Assembly: GCA_947454295.1 (NCBI GenBank)
Contig: CANGMO010000092.1
Location: forward strand, 1-7,922
Direction of reading: 5' to 3'
Length of the DNA: 7,922 nucleotides
DNA from: Verrucomicrobiota bacterium
Lineage (GTDB): Bacteria; Verrucomicrobiota; Verrucomicrobiia; Limisphaerales; UBA9464
Each line of letters begins with the position of its first letter. Position 1 is the first letter of the stretch. The notes under the pieces were generated by a model. It did no database searches. It was given only the letters and a program-made list of their open reading frames with translations, and was not told the origin of the DNA. A program made the position numbers and the translations under genes. Below, piece by piece: positions 1-6,175 of this stretch.

Positions 1-58
1 AATACTTCCCGCATCGAATAGTGCGCGCGCCCCAGTTTCCAACGCTTCTATTTCAACC

Positions 59-907
59 ATGAGATTCGGCATCAATTCCTTCCTGTTCACCTCCCCGTTC
101 ACCACCGAGAGCGCCTCGCTCTTCCCCAAGTTCAAGAAGTGGGGATTCGACACGGTGGAGATTCCCATCGAGGACCCTTCCCACATTGACGCGGCCAAGG
201 TTCGTGCCGCACTCGACAAGGCCGGTCTCGCGTGCGGATCCATCTGCGCCTGCATGGGACCTGGTCGCGATTTCCGCGGCACCGCCGAGGAACAGAAGAC
301 GGCGATGGACTACTGCAAAGCCCTGATCGACCAGGCCGTGGTCCTCGGCTGTCCGTCCCTCATCGGCCCGGTCTACAGCGTCGTTGGCAAGGCCGATGCC
401 GTAGAGCCCGCGCAGCAGAAGAAGGAGTGGGCTCTGGTGGTGAAGAACCTCAAGGTTCTTGCCAAGTACGCAGAGAAGAAGGGCGTTCAGATCTGCGTGG
501 AGCCGCTCAACCGGTTCGAGACCGATTTCCTCAACACCACCGACCAGGGCCTCAAGCTCATCAAGGACGTGGGATCCCCGGCGCTCAAGCTGCACCTCGA
601 CACGTTCCACATGAACATCGAGGAGAAGAATCAGGCGGCCGCCATCAAGAAGGCTGGCAAGCTGCTCGCGCACTTCCACGCCTGCGGCACGGATCGCGGA
701 ACCCCGGGCAACGACTCCCTGCAGTGGGAGCCGATCGTCAAGGCGCTCAAATCGATCAAGTACAAGGGCGATGTGGTCATCGAATCCTTCACCACCGACG
801 TCAAGGTCATCGCCCGCGCCGCGGCAATCTGGCGTCGCATCGAGCCCACCCGCGACGAGATCGCCACGAAGGGCATCAAGAATCTCCGCAAGGCATTCGG
901 CCGCTGA
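59..907 (+). CDS. Sugar epimerase/isomerase, D-tagatose/D-psicose 3-epimerase-like TIM barrel
   Basis: This 282-residue protein belongs to the sugar phosphate isomerase/epimerase (AP endonuclease 2-like) TIM-barrel superfamily. The clearest signatures are VEPLNRFET (147-155), LHLDTFHMNIEE (178-189), HFHACGTDRG (205-214) and VVIES (239-243). In Pseudomonas cichorii D-tagatose 3-epimerase the metal ligands are E152, D185, H211 and E246, and the substrate residues are E158, H188 and R217. All seven have counterparts here at a constant offset of minus 4: E148, D181, H207, E242, E154, H184 and R213. A divalent-metal, C3-type keto-sugar enzyme is therefore likely, although family members also act as isomerases, lyases or hydratases and the substrate cannot be read from sequence. 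No signal peptide is seen, so it should be cytoplasmic. The start is ATG in a pyrimidine-rich, SD-less context (ttcaaccATG). A DUF1080 gene follows 41 bases downstream, probably in the same operon, which suggests a role in sugar or 3-keto-sugar catabolism. Confidence 0.9.
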   Translation: MRFGINSFLFTSPFTTESASLFPKFKKWGFDTVEIPIEDPSHIDAAKVRAALDKAGLACGSICACMGPGRDFRGTAEEQKTAMDYCKALIDQAVVLGCPSLIGPVYSVVGKADAVEPAQQKKEWALVVKNLKVLAKYAEKKGVQICVEPLNRFETDFLNTTDQGLKLIKDVGSPALKLHLDTFHMNIEEKNQAAAIKKAGKLLAHFHACGTDRGTPGNDSLQWEPIVKALKSIKYKGDVVIESFTTDVKVIARAAAIWRRIEPTRDEIATKGIKNLRKAFGR

Positions 908-948
908 AGCGCCGGTTCGACATCATCCAATCCCTCTCCATTCTCCGC

Positions 949-1695
949 ATGAAGAAACTGCTCGCTTCGCTGTTGGTTCCCGCCGCGCTCGGTCTCCTGG
1001 CTCTCACCCAGACCGGCTGCAACACCCTCTGTAGTTCCACGCCGGCCGGATTCGTCCCGCTGTTCGATGGAAAATCCCTCGCGGGTTGGGATGGTCTGCC
1101 GAATCACTGGAAGGTCCAGGACGGCACCATCACCGGCTACACCGAGAAGGAGAATCCGCTCAAGGGAAACACCTTCCTCGTTTGGACCAACGGCACGGTG
1201 GCGAACTTCGAGCTCCATGCGAAGTACCGCATCACGCCGCTCAACGACGTGGGCTTCGGCAACTCCGGCATCCAGTATCGCAGCAAGGTCGTGGACGCCG
1301 CCGGCTTCGTGGTGGGCGGCTATCAGGCCGACTTCGAGGCGGGCAAAACCTACTCCGGTATCCTTTATGAAGAGCGCGGACGCGGCATCCTCGCGGAGCG
1401 CGGCCAGCGAAACCGGATCACCGAGGTCGATGGTCAGACGCGCATCCTCAAGGTGGGCGACCTGGCGTCGTCCGCCGAACTCCAGGCCAACATTCGCGCC
1501 AACGACTGGAACGACTACGTGATCATTGCCGACGGCAATCATCTGATGCACTTCATCAACGGTCGCATGACCATCGAGGTGATCGACGAGCAGGCTGCCA
1601 AGGCGGCGAAGAGCGGCGTGCTCGCGCTCCAGATCCACGCAGGTCCGCCGATGCAGGTTCAGTTCAAGGACATCCTCCTCAAGCGACTGCCCTGA
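949..1695 (+). CDS. DUF1080 (3-keto-disaccharide hydrolase family) lipoprotein
   Basis: This 248-residue protein has the DUF1080/PF06439 architecture, a concanavalin-like beta-sandwich. It opens with GFVPLFDGKSLAGW (34-47) and contains NSGIQYRS (105-112), the GYQADFE segment (124-130), WNDYVIIADGN (187-197), HFINGRM (201-207) and the closing AGPPMQVQFKDILLK (231-245). Members hydrolyse or eliminate 3-keto-glycosides, or are uncharacterised secreted proteins. An N-terminal hydrophobic stretch (residues 4-20) ends in TGC with Cys24 as the likely lipidated residue. The lipobox is imperfect (Gln at -3), so a plain signal peptide is possible. The start at 949 gives a normal Lys-Lys n-region. The same frame is open upstream to 232, but that part runs antiparallel in sense to nothing conserved and overlaps the epimerase gene, so it is excluded. 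An intrinsic terminator follows 40 bases after the stop, making this the last gene of the unit with the epimerase. Confidence 0.9.
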   Translation: MKKLLASLLVPAALGLLALTQTGCNTLCSSTPAGFVPLFDGKSLAGWDGLPNHWKVQDGTITGYTEKENPLKGNTFLVWTNGTVANFELHAKYRITPLNDVGFGNSGIQYRSKVVDAAGFVVGGYQADFEAGKTYSGILYEERGRGILAERGQRNRITEVDGQTRILKVGDLASSAELQANIRANDWNDYVIIADGNHLMHFINGRMTIEVIDEQAAKAAKSGVLALQIHAGPPMQVQFKDILLKRLP

Positions 1696-1735
1696 TCGAT
1701 CTGGGGACCTGATGCCCCAATTCTGATTCCCTTCC

Positions 1736-1780
1736 ACCGGGTGCGGATTCCCAAACAGGAACCGCACCCGGTTTGGTTTT
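1736..1780 (+). terminator. Rho-independent terminator after the DUF1080 gene
   Basis: An 11-bp perfect stem (ACCGGGTGCGG at 1736-1746 with CCGCACCCGGT at 1762-1772) is extended inside by TTCC/GGAA (1748-1751 with 1758-1761) around a bulged A. It is followed by a T-rich tract, TTTGGTTTT. It sits 40 bases after the DUF1080 stop codon and is oriented to end transcription on the + strand. Confidence 0.85.
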
Positions 1781-1873
1781 GCCTTGAGCGATCGCAACCG
1801 TAAACGAACGTGGTGAGGTTGAAGGGCCAGAGAGTTAAACCCGAAGGCGGCAGTTGAAGGGGATTTCAGTTAC

Positions 1874-1981
1874 GGCGGCGCAGCAACGCCGCCCCACCGC
1901 GATGGGGTAGGGTAGAGCTGCCGCTCTGCCGATACTCAACAGCGACCAGCGCCAGCGCGGTCCTTTCCCGCCACGCGGGAA
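1874..1981. other. Cluster of four small hairpins in the 440-base intergenic gap
   Basis: The gap between the DUF1080 and ThuA genes (1696-2135) shows no convincing coding sequence. Beyond the terminator it carries four inverted repeats close together. They are GGCGGCG/CGCCGCC (1874-1880 with 1887-1893, loop CAGCAA), CCCC/GGGG (1892-1895 with 1904-1907), AGAGC/GCTCT (1914-1918 with 1923-1927) and TTCCCGC/GCGGGAA (1965-1971 with 1975-1981, 3-base loop). The dense packing resembles a dispersed palindromic intergenic element of the REP type, but only one copy is visible here. Bases 1982-2135 hold nothing recognisable beyond the presumed promoter and leader of the next gene. Confidence 0.4.
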
Positions 1982-2135
1982 GGCAAACGGCAAATGAGAT
2001 CCTCGGAAGATTCGGCATTCTGCATCCCGCGTCTTCCCCTTCTCCCCCTGTATTTCGATCTTCGAACGCCCACCCTAAGGCCCGAAATCGACTTGCAGCC
2101 GGCGGACGCGCTCGCCACGGTCATTTCCCAATACC

Positions 2136-3125
2136 ATGCGATCCCACGACGCTGCCCCGAGCCGGACCGAGATGCCCCGCCGCCCTTTCCACGCGATGTG
2201 CTGGATGTTGCAGGGCCTGCTGACGCTCGCCTTCGTGGCGATGATCGCGGGTTGCGCAACAACAAAGCCCGCCACCCCAAAGCGAATTGTTCTGATCGCC
2301 GGAAAGCCGAGTCATCCGCCGGGCATGCATGAGTTCCGTGCCGGCTGCCTGCTCCTGCAAAAGGCGATGGCCGCCTATCCGGGCGTGGTGATTGACGTCT
2401 ATTCCAACGGCTGGCCGGTCAAGCAGGTGGACGGCGCCTGGGTGGATGATTCCGCCAAGCTGGAGGGTGCGGCGGCGGTGGTGATCTATGCCGACGGTGG
2501 CGGCGGCCATCCGGCCATTAAGCCCGAGCGCATGCGCTTCCTCGACGGGCTCGCGGCCCGGGGCGTCGGACTAGGGTTTGCGCACTACGGGGTCGAAGTT
2601 CCCGCCGGCGAGCCAGGCGCTGCGCTACACCGGTGGGTAGGGGGCTATTATGAAAACGCGTTCTCGGTGAATCCGATGTGGTCGCCGGACTACCGCGAAT
2701 TCCCCAAGCATCCGGTTGCCCGCGGCGTGAAGGCCTTCAGCAACCGCGACGAGTGGTATTTCAACATGCGCTGGGTGGGCGATGACGCCGCCAAGGCCCG
2801 GGTGACTCCGATTCTCGTGGCGACGCCGAGCGATGCCGTTCGCAAGGGACCGTACGTGTATCCTCCGGGACCCTATGCGCACATCGTTGCCGCGGCGGGG
2901 CGACCCGAGGTGATGATGTGGACCTTCGACCGTCCGGACGGCGGACGGGGCTTCGGCTTCACGGGTGGACACACCCACGTCAATTGGGGAAATCCCGATC
3001 AACGGAAGGTGTTTCTCAATGCCCTTCTCTGGATTGCGAAAGTGGAAGTCCCCAAAAACGGGGTCGAAACTACCGTATCCGAGGCCGATATGGCGGCGAA
3101 TCTCGACCCGAAGGGAAAGCGTTAG
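2136..3125 (+). CDS. ThuA-like domain lipoprotein
   Basis: This 329-residue protein is a ThuA-like (PF06283, trehalose-utilisation) protein with a class I glutamine-amidotransferase-like fold. After the lipobox IAGC (Cys40) it shows KRIVLIAGKPSHPPGMHEF (49-67), the strand AAAVVIYADGG (112-122), GVGLGFAHYGVE (143-154), the KHPVARGV 'remains' region (191-198), DEWYFNMRW (205-213), and the C-terminal signature GFGFTGGHTHVNWGNPDQRKVFLNALLWIA in segments across 272-301. A hydrophobic signal segment (25-38) precedes Cys40; Ala at +2 predicts outer-membrane sorting. The start is uncertain. ATG 2136 sits in a pyrimidine-rich SD-less context like other genes here but gives a long n-region. ATG 2172 (Met13, then PRRPFH) gives a more usual signal peptide. 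ThuA-like proteins often accompany DUF1080 proteins and sugar epimerases in sugar catabolism, but their biochemical role is poorly defined. It is separated from the upstream unit by the terminator and probably has its own promoter. Confidence 0.88.
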   Translation: MRSHDAAPSRTEMPRRPFHAMCWMLQGLLTLAFVAMIAGCATTKPATPKRIVLIAGKPSHPPGMHEFRAGCLLLQKAMAAYPGVVIDVYSNGWPVKQVDGAWVDDSAKLEGAAAVVIYADGGGGHPAIKPERMRFLDGLAARGVGLGFAHYGVEVPAGEPGAALHRWVGGYYENAFSVNPMWSPDYREFPKHPVARGVKAFSNRDEWYFNMRWVGDDAAKARVTPILVATPSDAVRKGPYVYPPGPYAHIVAAAGRPEVMMWTFDRPDGGRGFGFTGGHTHVNWGNPDQRKVFLNALLWIAKVEVPKNGVETTVSEADMAANLDPKGKR

Positions 3126-3141
3126 CGCTAATCGTATTTTT
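3122..3141 (+). terminator. Possible weak terminator overlapping the ThuA stop codon
   Basis: The palindrome TTAGCGCTAA (3122-3131) includes the TAG stop of the ThuA gene and is followed by a run of five T (3137-3141). The stem is very short once a loop is allowed for, so this is a weak candidate. It is the only terminator-like structure between the ThuA gene and the DUF3570 gene. Confidence 0.22.
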
Positions 3142-3219
3142 GGGCCCGATTCCTGCTAGATTCGGACCTGCTTGGTCAACCCTGCAACCAATCTTGTAGC
3201 TGTTCGGTCACTGGGGCTG

Positions 3220-3232
3220 GCAGCTTAGCTGC
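3220..3232. promoter_or_regulatory. Palindrome just upstream of the DUF3570 start
   Basis: GCAGCT-T-AGCTGC forms a 6+6 inverted repeat ending five bases before the ATG at 3238. It could be an operator half-site pair or a small hairpin that hides the start codon. No Shine-Dalgarno sequence is seen in this leader, and no convincing -35/-10 pair could be assigned. Confidence 0.25.
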
Positions 3233-3237
3233 GTTAC

Positions 3238-4518
3238 ATGCGAACTCCCTCGTCCCCGACGGATCCGTCCCGATCCCAATCCCTGCGTGCGCTTGGGCTC
3301 GCACTGTGTGTGTTGCTCAATCTCAACCGGTCGTTCCGAACCGCCGCGGAGGACCGCATCGAGTATCGCTACGAGGACTACAAGGAAGACGCCGGCCGGG
3401 TCCGAGTCCATACCCAGTCCGCCTACTTCGAGACCGATCTCAATCCCAAGGTCGCCGTCAAAGGCCAGTTCGTGTACGACGCGATCTCGGGTGCTACCCC
3501 CACCGGTGGACCGCCCGCGGCAGGTGATCGTCAGGTGCCGCTGGTTGAGCTCCATGACCGCCGATACTCCGGCAACCTCGGTGCCGACCTGAAGTACGGC
3601 AACACGACCACCACTCCGGGATTCGCCTACAGCTCGGAGAGCGACTACCAGTCCGTGGGCATCTCGCTGAACGAGGCCATTGATTTCAATCAGCGCAACA
3701 CCACGCTGAATCTCGGGATCGCCCACAACTTCGATCGCGTCTCCGGCTTCTATCAGCGCACTCCCGCGTCGAAGGACAGCACCGACTTCCTGGTGGGGAT
3801 CAATCAGCTGCTCAGCCCGCACACCTTCGTCACGCTGAATCTCACCCTGGGATATTCCATGGGGTATCTCACGGATCCGTACAAGGGGGTGAACTTCACC
3901 TTCTCCTACCCGGTCGACGCCTACGACCCCGCCTCGGTGGACGTGAACCACGAGGAGAAGCGTCCCGATCACAAGTTCCGTCAGGTGGTGCAGGCCGGGA
4001 TCACGCACTTCATTGAAAAGCTCAATGGCAGCGTCGAGGCCAGCTACCGCTTTCATCACGACGACTGGGGCATCTTCTCCCACACCGCGGAGCTCGACTG
4101 GCATCAGAAGATCGGCAAGAAGGTCCTGCTCTCGCCGTTCTTCCGCTATTACTACCAGACCGAGGCGGACTTCTACGCGACGCGCTTCGCCGGCGACCCG
4201 CTGTTCCCGGATGGCGCCAAGGGCTCGCTGCAGGCCGATGGCTTCTCGATCCTCTTCAACGACGATCCCAGCTTTCCGGGAACCGGCAGTTCGATCTTCA
4301 GCGTGCCGGCGCATCCCGGTGCGTATTCGTCCGACTACCGGCTCTCACGGCTGAACTCGTTCACCACCGGCGTGGTGCTCAGCTGGAAGATCCATGAGAA
4401 CCTCAGCGTGGAGCTGGCCTACAAGCGCTACGTGATGCAGGGCCTGGACGGTGTGACTCCCGCCAGCGCCTATCCCAGCGCGAACGTGTACACGATGGGC
4501 TTCGGATTATGGTTCTGA
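3238..4518 (+). CDS. DUF3570 predicted outer-membrane beta-barrel, candidate flavoprotein
   Basis: This 426-residue protein matches the DUF3570 family, which has no assigned function. It has a signal peptide (hydrophobic core about 17-28, likely cleavage near the Ala36-Ala37-Glu38 region). Alternating amphipathic strands and a terminal aromatic (GFGLWF, ending in Phe) indicate an outer-membrane beta-barrel. Family-like landmarks are SESDYQSVGISLNEAIDFN (133-151), LNLGIAHNFD (157-166), GYLTDPYKGV (209-218), KRPDHKFRQ (241-249), YRFHHDDWGIFSHT (270-283) and FFRYYYQTEADFY (301-313). Residues 81-89, D-A-I-S-G-A-T-P-T, closely resemble the NqrC/FMN-bind flavinylation motif (D-x-x-[ST]-G-A-T-x-[ST]), with Thr87 as the candidate FMN-bearing residue. 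The mature part contains no cysteine. The next gene, ApbE, overlaps its last 10 bases, implying translational coupling. Barrel and envelope location are well supported; covalent FMN is inference. Confidence 0.88.
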   Translation: MRTPSSPTDPSRSQSLRALGLALCVLLNLNRSFRTAAEDRIEYRYEDYKEDAGRVRVHTQSAYFETDLNPKVAVKGQFVYDAISGATPTGGPPAAGDRQVPLVELHDRRYSGNLGADLKYGNTTTTPGFAYSSESDYQSVGISLNEAIDFNQRNTTLNLGIAHNFDRVSGFYQRTPASKDSTDFLVGINQLLSPHTFVTLNLTLGYSMGYLTDPYKGVNFTFSYPVDAYDPASVDVNHEEKRPDHKFRQVVQAGITHFIEKLNGSVEASYRFHHDDWGIFSHTAELDWHQKIGKKVLLSPFFRYYYQTEADFYATRFAGDPLFPDGAKGSLQADGFSILFNDDPSFPGTGSSIFSVPAHPGAYSSDYRLSRLNSFTTGVVLSWKIHENLSVELAYKRYVMQGLDGVTPASAYPSANVYTMGFGLWF

Positions 4519-5591
4519 GCAGTTCCCACAAGGTGGTCGCCGACGCGCCCAAGCCCTCCGGTCCGCCGGCGGCTCCCGCGCGTCCCGTCCCTGTGGAACT
4601 CTCCGATCGCTACAACGCCGCCGCCATTCTCAAGCGCATCCAGGAGAGTGCGTCGGTGTCGCAGAAGGATGGGGCGCATGAGCTGACGTTCCGAGCCCTG
4701 GGAACCGGGTGCCGGATTTCCATCGTGGCCCAGCCTGCGGTCGCCACCGCGCTTCGAACCGCCGTGCTGAATTGGGTCGCGAACTTCGAGGCGAAGTATT
4801 CGCGGTTCTGGCCCGAGTCGTTGATTTCCCACATCAACCGATCCGCCGGCGGCGACTGGATTCCGCTCGATGCTGAGGCCGAGCGGCTGTTTCACCTCTG
4901 CAACGAACTGCATTTCCTGACCCGCGGCATCCTCGATCCGACGGCCCTGCCGCTAATCCAGCTTTGGAATTGGAAGGAGCCGCGGGTCGCGCTGCCGACC
5001 GACGCCGAGATTGCCGCCGCCCAGGCCAAGGTCGGTTGGCGGAAGGTGCAGCGTGCACCGGGAAAGATCCGGTTGCCGGAGACTGGCATGAGCGTCGACC
5101 TTGGAGGTGTCGGCAAGGAATACGCGGTCGATCAGATTTCCCAGCTTGCCCGGCAATTCGGCGCCACCGGCGCGCTGGTGGATTTCGGAGCCGATCTGCG
5201 CGTGTTCGGACTCCCGGCGGATGGACGTCCGGCCTGGCACATCGGGCTGGAAGATCCCCGGAACCCCGGCAGCTGCTGGACCGGCCTCGCGGTTCGTGAC
5301 GCCGCGGTGGCCACCTCGGGCGACTACATCCGGCGCTTCGAGCGCGAGGGTGTTCGCTACGGCCACATCCTGGACGTCCGCACCGGCCGCCCTGTCGCCA
5401 ACGGCGTCCGAGCCGTCAGCGTGATGGCCCCGTCCTGCACGCAGGCCGGGATGCTCAGCACCGCCATTTTTGTTCTCGGCCCCGAAGAGGGTGTCCGGAT
5501 GCTCGATTCGACAATCGGGGTCTCCGGCGCCATTGTTACGGAGTCGGGCACTGTCACTTCGCGAACCTTCTTCAACCATGCCACTTCCTGA
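4509..5591 (+). CDS. apbE: ApbE-family FAD:protein FMN transferase, divergent
   Basis: ApbE (Ftp) enzymes transfer FMN from FAD to a Thr or Ser of target proteins using Mg2+. This 360-residue homologue shows the family blocks in order: ALGTGCRISI (63-72), FWPESLISHINRS (100-112), TRGILDPT (138-145), VDLGGVGKEYAVD (196-208), GALVDFGADLRVFG (221-234), IGLEDPRNPG (245-254), AVATSGDY (266-273), YGHILDVRTGRPV (284-296) and QAGMLSTAIFVLG (312-324). In well-studied ApbE proteins the last block reads ADALxTA, and its Asp and Thr coordinate the metal. Here Thr318 is kept but the Asp position is Gly314. The N-terminal 60 residues are a Pro/Ala-rich leader with no hydrophobic signal segment and no lipobox, unusual because ApbE normally works in the periplasm. 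The ATG overlaps the DUF3570 stop by 10 bases, and the gene end overlaps the next start by 14. The neighbouring DUF3570 barrel is the likely substrate. Confidence 0.9.
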   Translation: MVLSSSHKVVADAPKPSGPPAAPARPVPVELSDRYNAAAILKRIQESASVSQKDGAHELTFRALGTGCRISIVAQPAVATALRTAVLNWVANFEAKYSRFWPESLISHINRSAGGDWIPLDAEAERLFHLCNELHFLTRGILDPTALPLIQLWNWKEPRVALPTDAEIAAAQAKVGWRKVQRAPGKIRLPETGMSVDLGGVGKEYAVDQISQLARQFGATGALVDFGADLRVFGLPADGRPAWHIGLEDPRNPGSCWTGLAVRDAAVATSGDYIRRFEREGVRYGHILDVRTGRPVANGVRAVSVMAPSCTQAGMLSTAIFVLGPEEGVRMLDSTIGVSGAIVTESGTVTSRTFFNHATS

Positions 5592-6117
5592 ATCCTTCGC
5601 CCTTCGCCGTTTTCCCCTCGTTGCCGCCGTGCTCGTCGCGCTGACCTGCGCGCTGTCGACCGGCCGGCTCGTCGCTGCCGGCAAGGCCTCGATGCCCAAG
5701 GCCGGTGACTCCTTCCCCGTCCTCGCCAAGGAGAACCTCGAAGGCAAGCTGCCCGACCTCGAGGGCAAGGTGGTGCTCGTGGATTTCTGGGCCTCGTGGT
5801 GCGGCCCCTGCAAGGCGTCGTTTCCCGCGCTGAAGGAGATTCACGAGAAGTATTCCTCCCAGGGCCTGACCATCGTGGCGGTCAGCATTGATGAGAGCAA
5901 AGACGACATGCTCGGCTTCCTGAAGAAGACCGGCGTGCCGTTTGTCGCGGTGCGCGATTCCAAAGGGTCGCTCGCCGAGAAGCTCGACATCCAGTCGATC
6001 CCCACGTCGTTTCTCATCGATCGCACGGGAAAGATCCTGATGGTCCACTCCGGCTACGGCGGCGACGCGACCAAGAAGCAGTACATCCAAGAGATCGAGG
6101 CTGCGTTAAAGAAGTAA
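5578..6117 (+). CDS. Secreted TlpA/ResA-like thioredoxin-fold protein
   Basis: This 179-residue protein has an N-terminal signal segment (about 12-26, LVAAVLVALTCAL type) and a thioredoxin fold of the TlpA/ResA (AhpC-TSA/Redoxin-like) group. The active site is WCGPC (Cys75, Cys78) within VDFWASWCGPCKASFP, the cis-proline loop is SIPTSF (140-145, Pro142), and FLIDRTGKILMVHSG (145-159) is the typical following strand pair. These proteins exchange disulfides with exported partners or cytochrome c apoproteins. The start is ATG 5578, inside the end of the ApbE gene; the open frame extends to 5470, but that extension lies in the ApbE coding sequence and would bury the signal peptide. The overlap of 14 bases supports co-translation. 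Its partner may be the CGC pair of the downstream DUF4266 lipoprotein (inference). No DsbD/CcdA-type electron donor is encoded in the window. Confidence 0.92.
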   Translation: MPLPESFALRRFPLVAAVLVALTCALSTGRLVAAGKASMPKAGDSFPVLAKENLEGKLPDLEGKVVLVDFWASWCGPCKASFPALKEIHEKYSSQGLTIVAVSIDESKDDMLGFLKKTGVPFVAVRDSKGSLAEKLDIQSIPTSFLIDRTGKILMVHSGYGGDATKKQYIQEIEAALKK

Positions 6118-6175
6118 TGTCCGGTCTGCCGAGTCCCGTAGCCATCAGATCCGCAACCCCTTTTCAGATCCAATC

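Noticed and set aside
232..1695. Long + strand ORF of 487 residues joining the DUF1080 protein to an upstream extension
   Set aside because: The first 239 codons lie within the epimerase gene in another frame and give an Arg/Gly/Pro-rich, unconserved sequence. The DUF1080 gene starts at 949, where a signal peptide begins.
631..1797. 388-residue - strand ORF across the epimerase end, the DUF1080 gene and the terminator
   Set aside because: It spans two supported + strand genes and the terminator hairpin, and shows no known domain.
1994..2332. + strand ORF of 112 residues in the gap before the ThuA gene, and the - strand ORF at 1936-2280
   Set aside because: Both run into the ThuA coding sequence in other frames, with no motif, signal peptide or start context to support them.
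3172..3199. Possible promoter TTGGTC - 16 bases - TTGTAG upstream of DUF3570
   Set aside because: The -10 match is poor and many such pairs occur by chance; not enough to call a promoter.
3208..4314. 368-residue - strand ORF antisense to DUF3570
   Set aside because: It has no recognisable motif and is Val/Arg/Glu rich, as expected for the complement of a GC-rich gene; DUF3570 on the + strand is strongly supported.
5470..5577. N-terminal extension of the TlpA-like protein by 36 residues
   Set aside because: The extension overlaps conserved ApbE coding sequence and would place a polar segment before the signal peptide.
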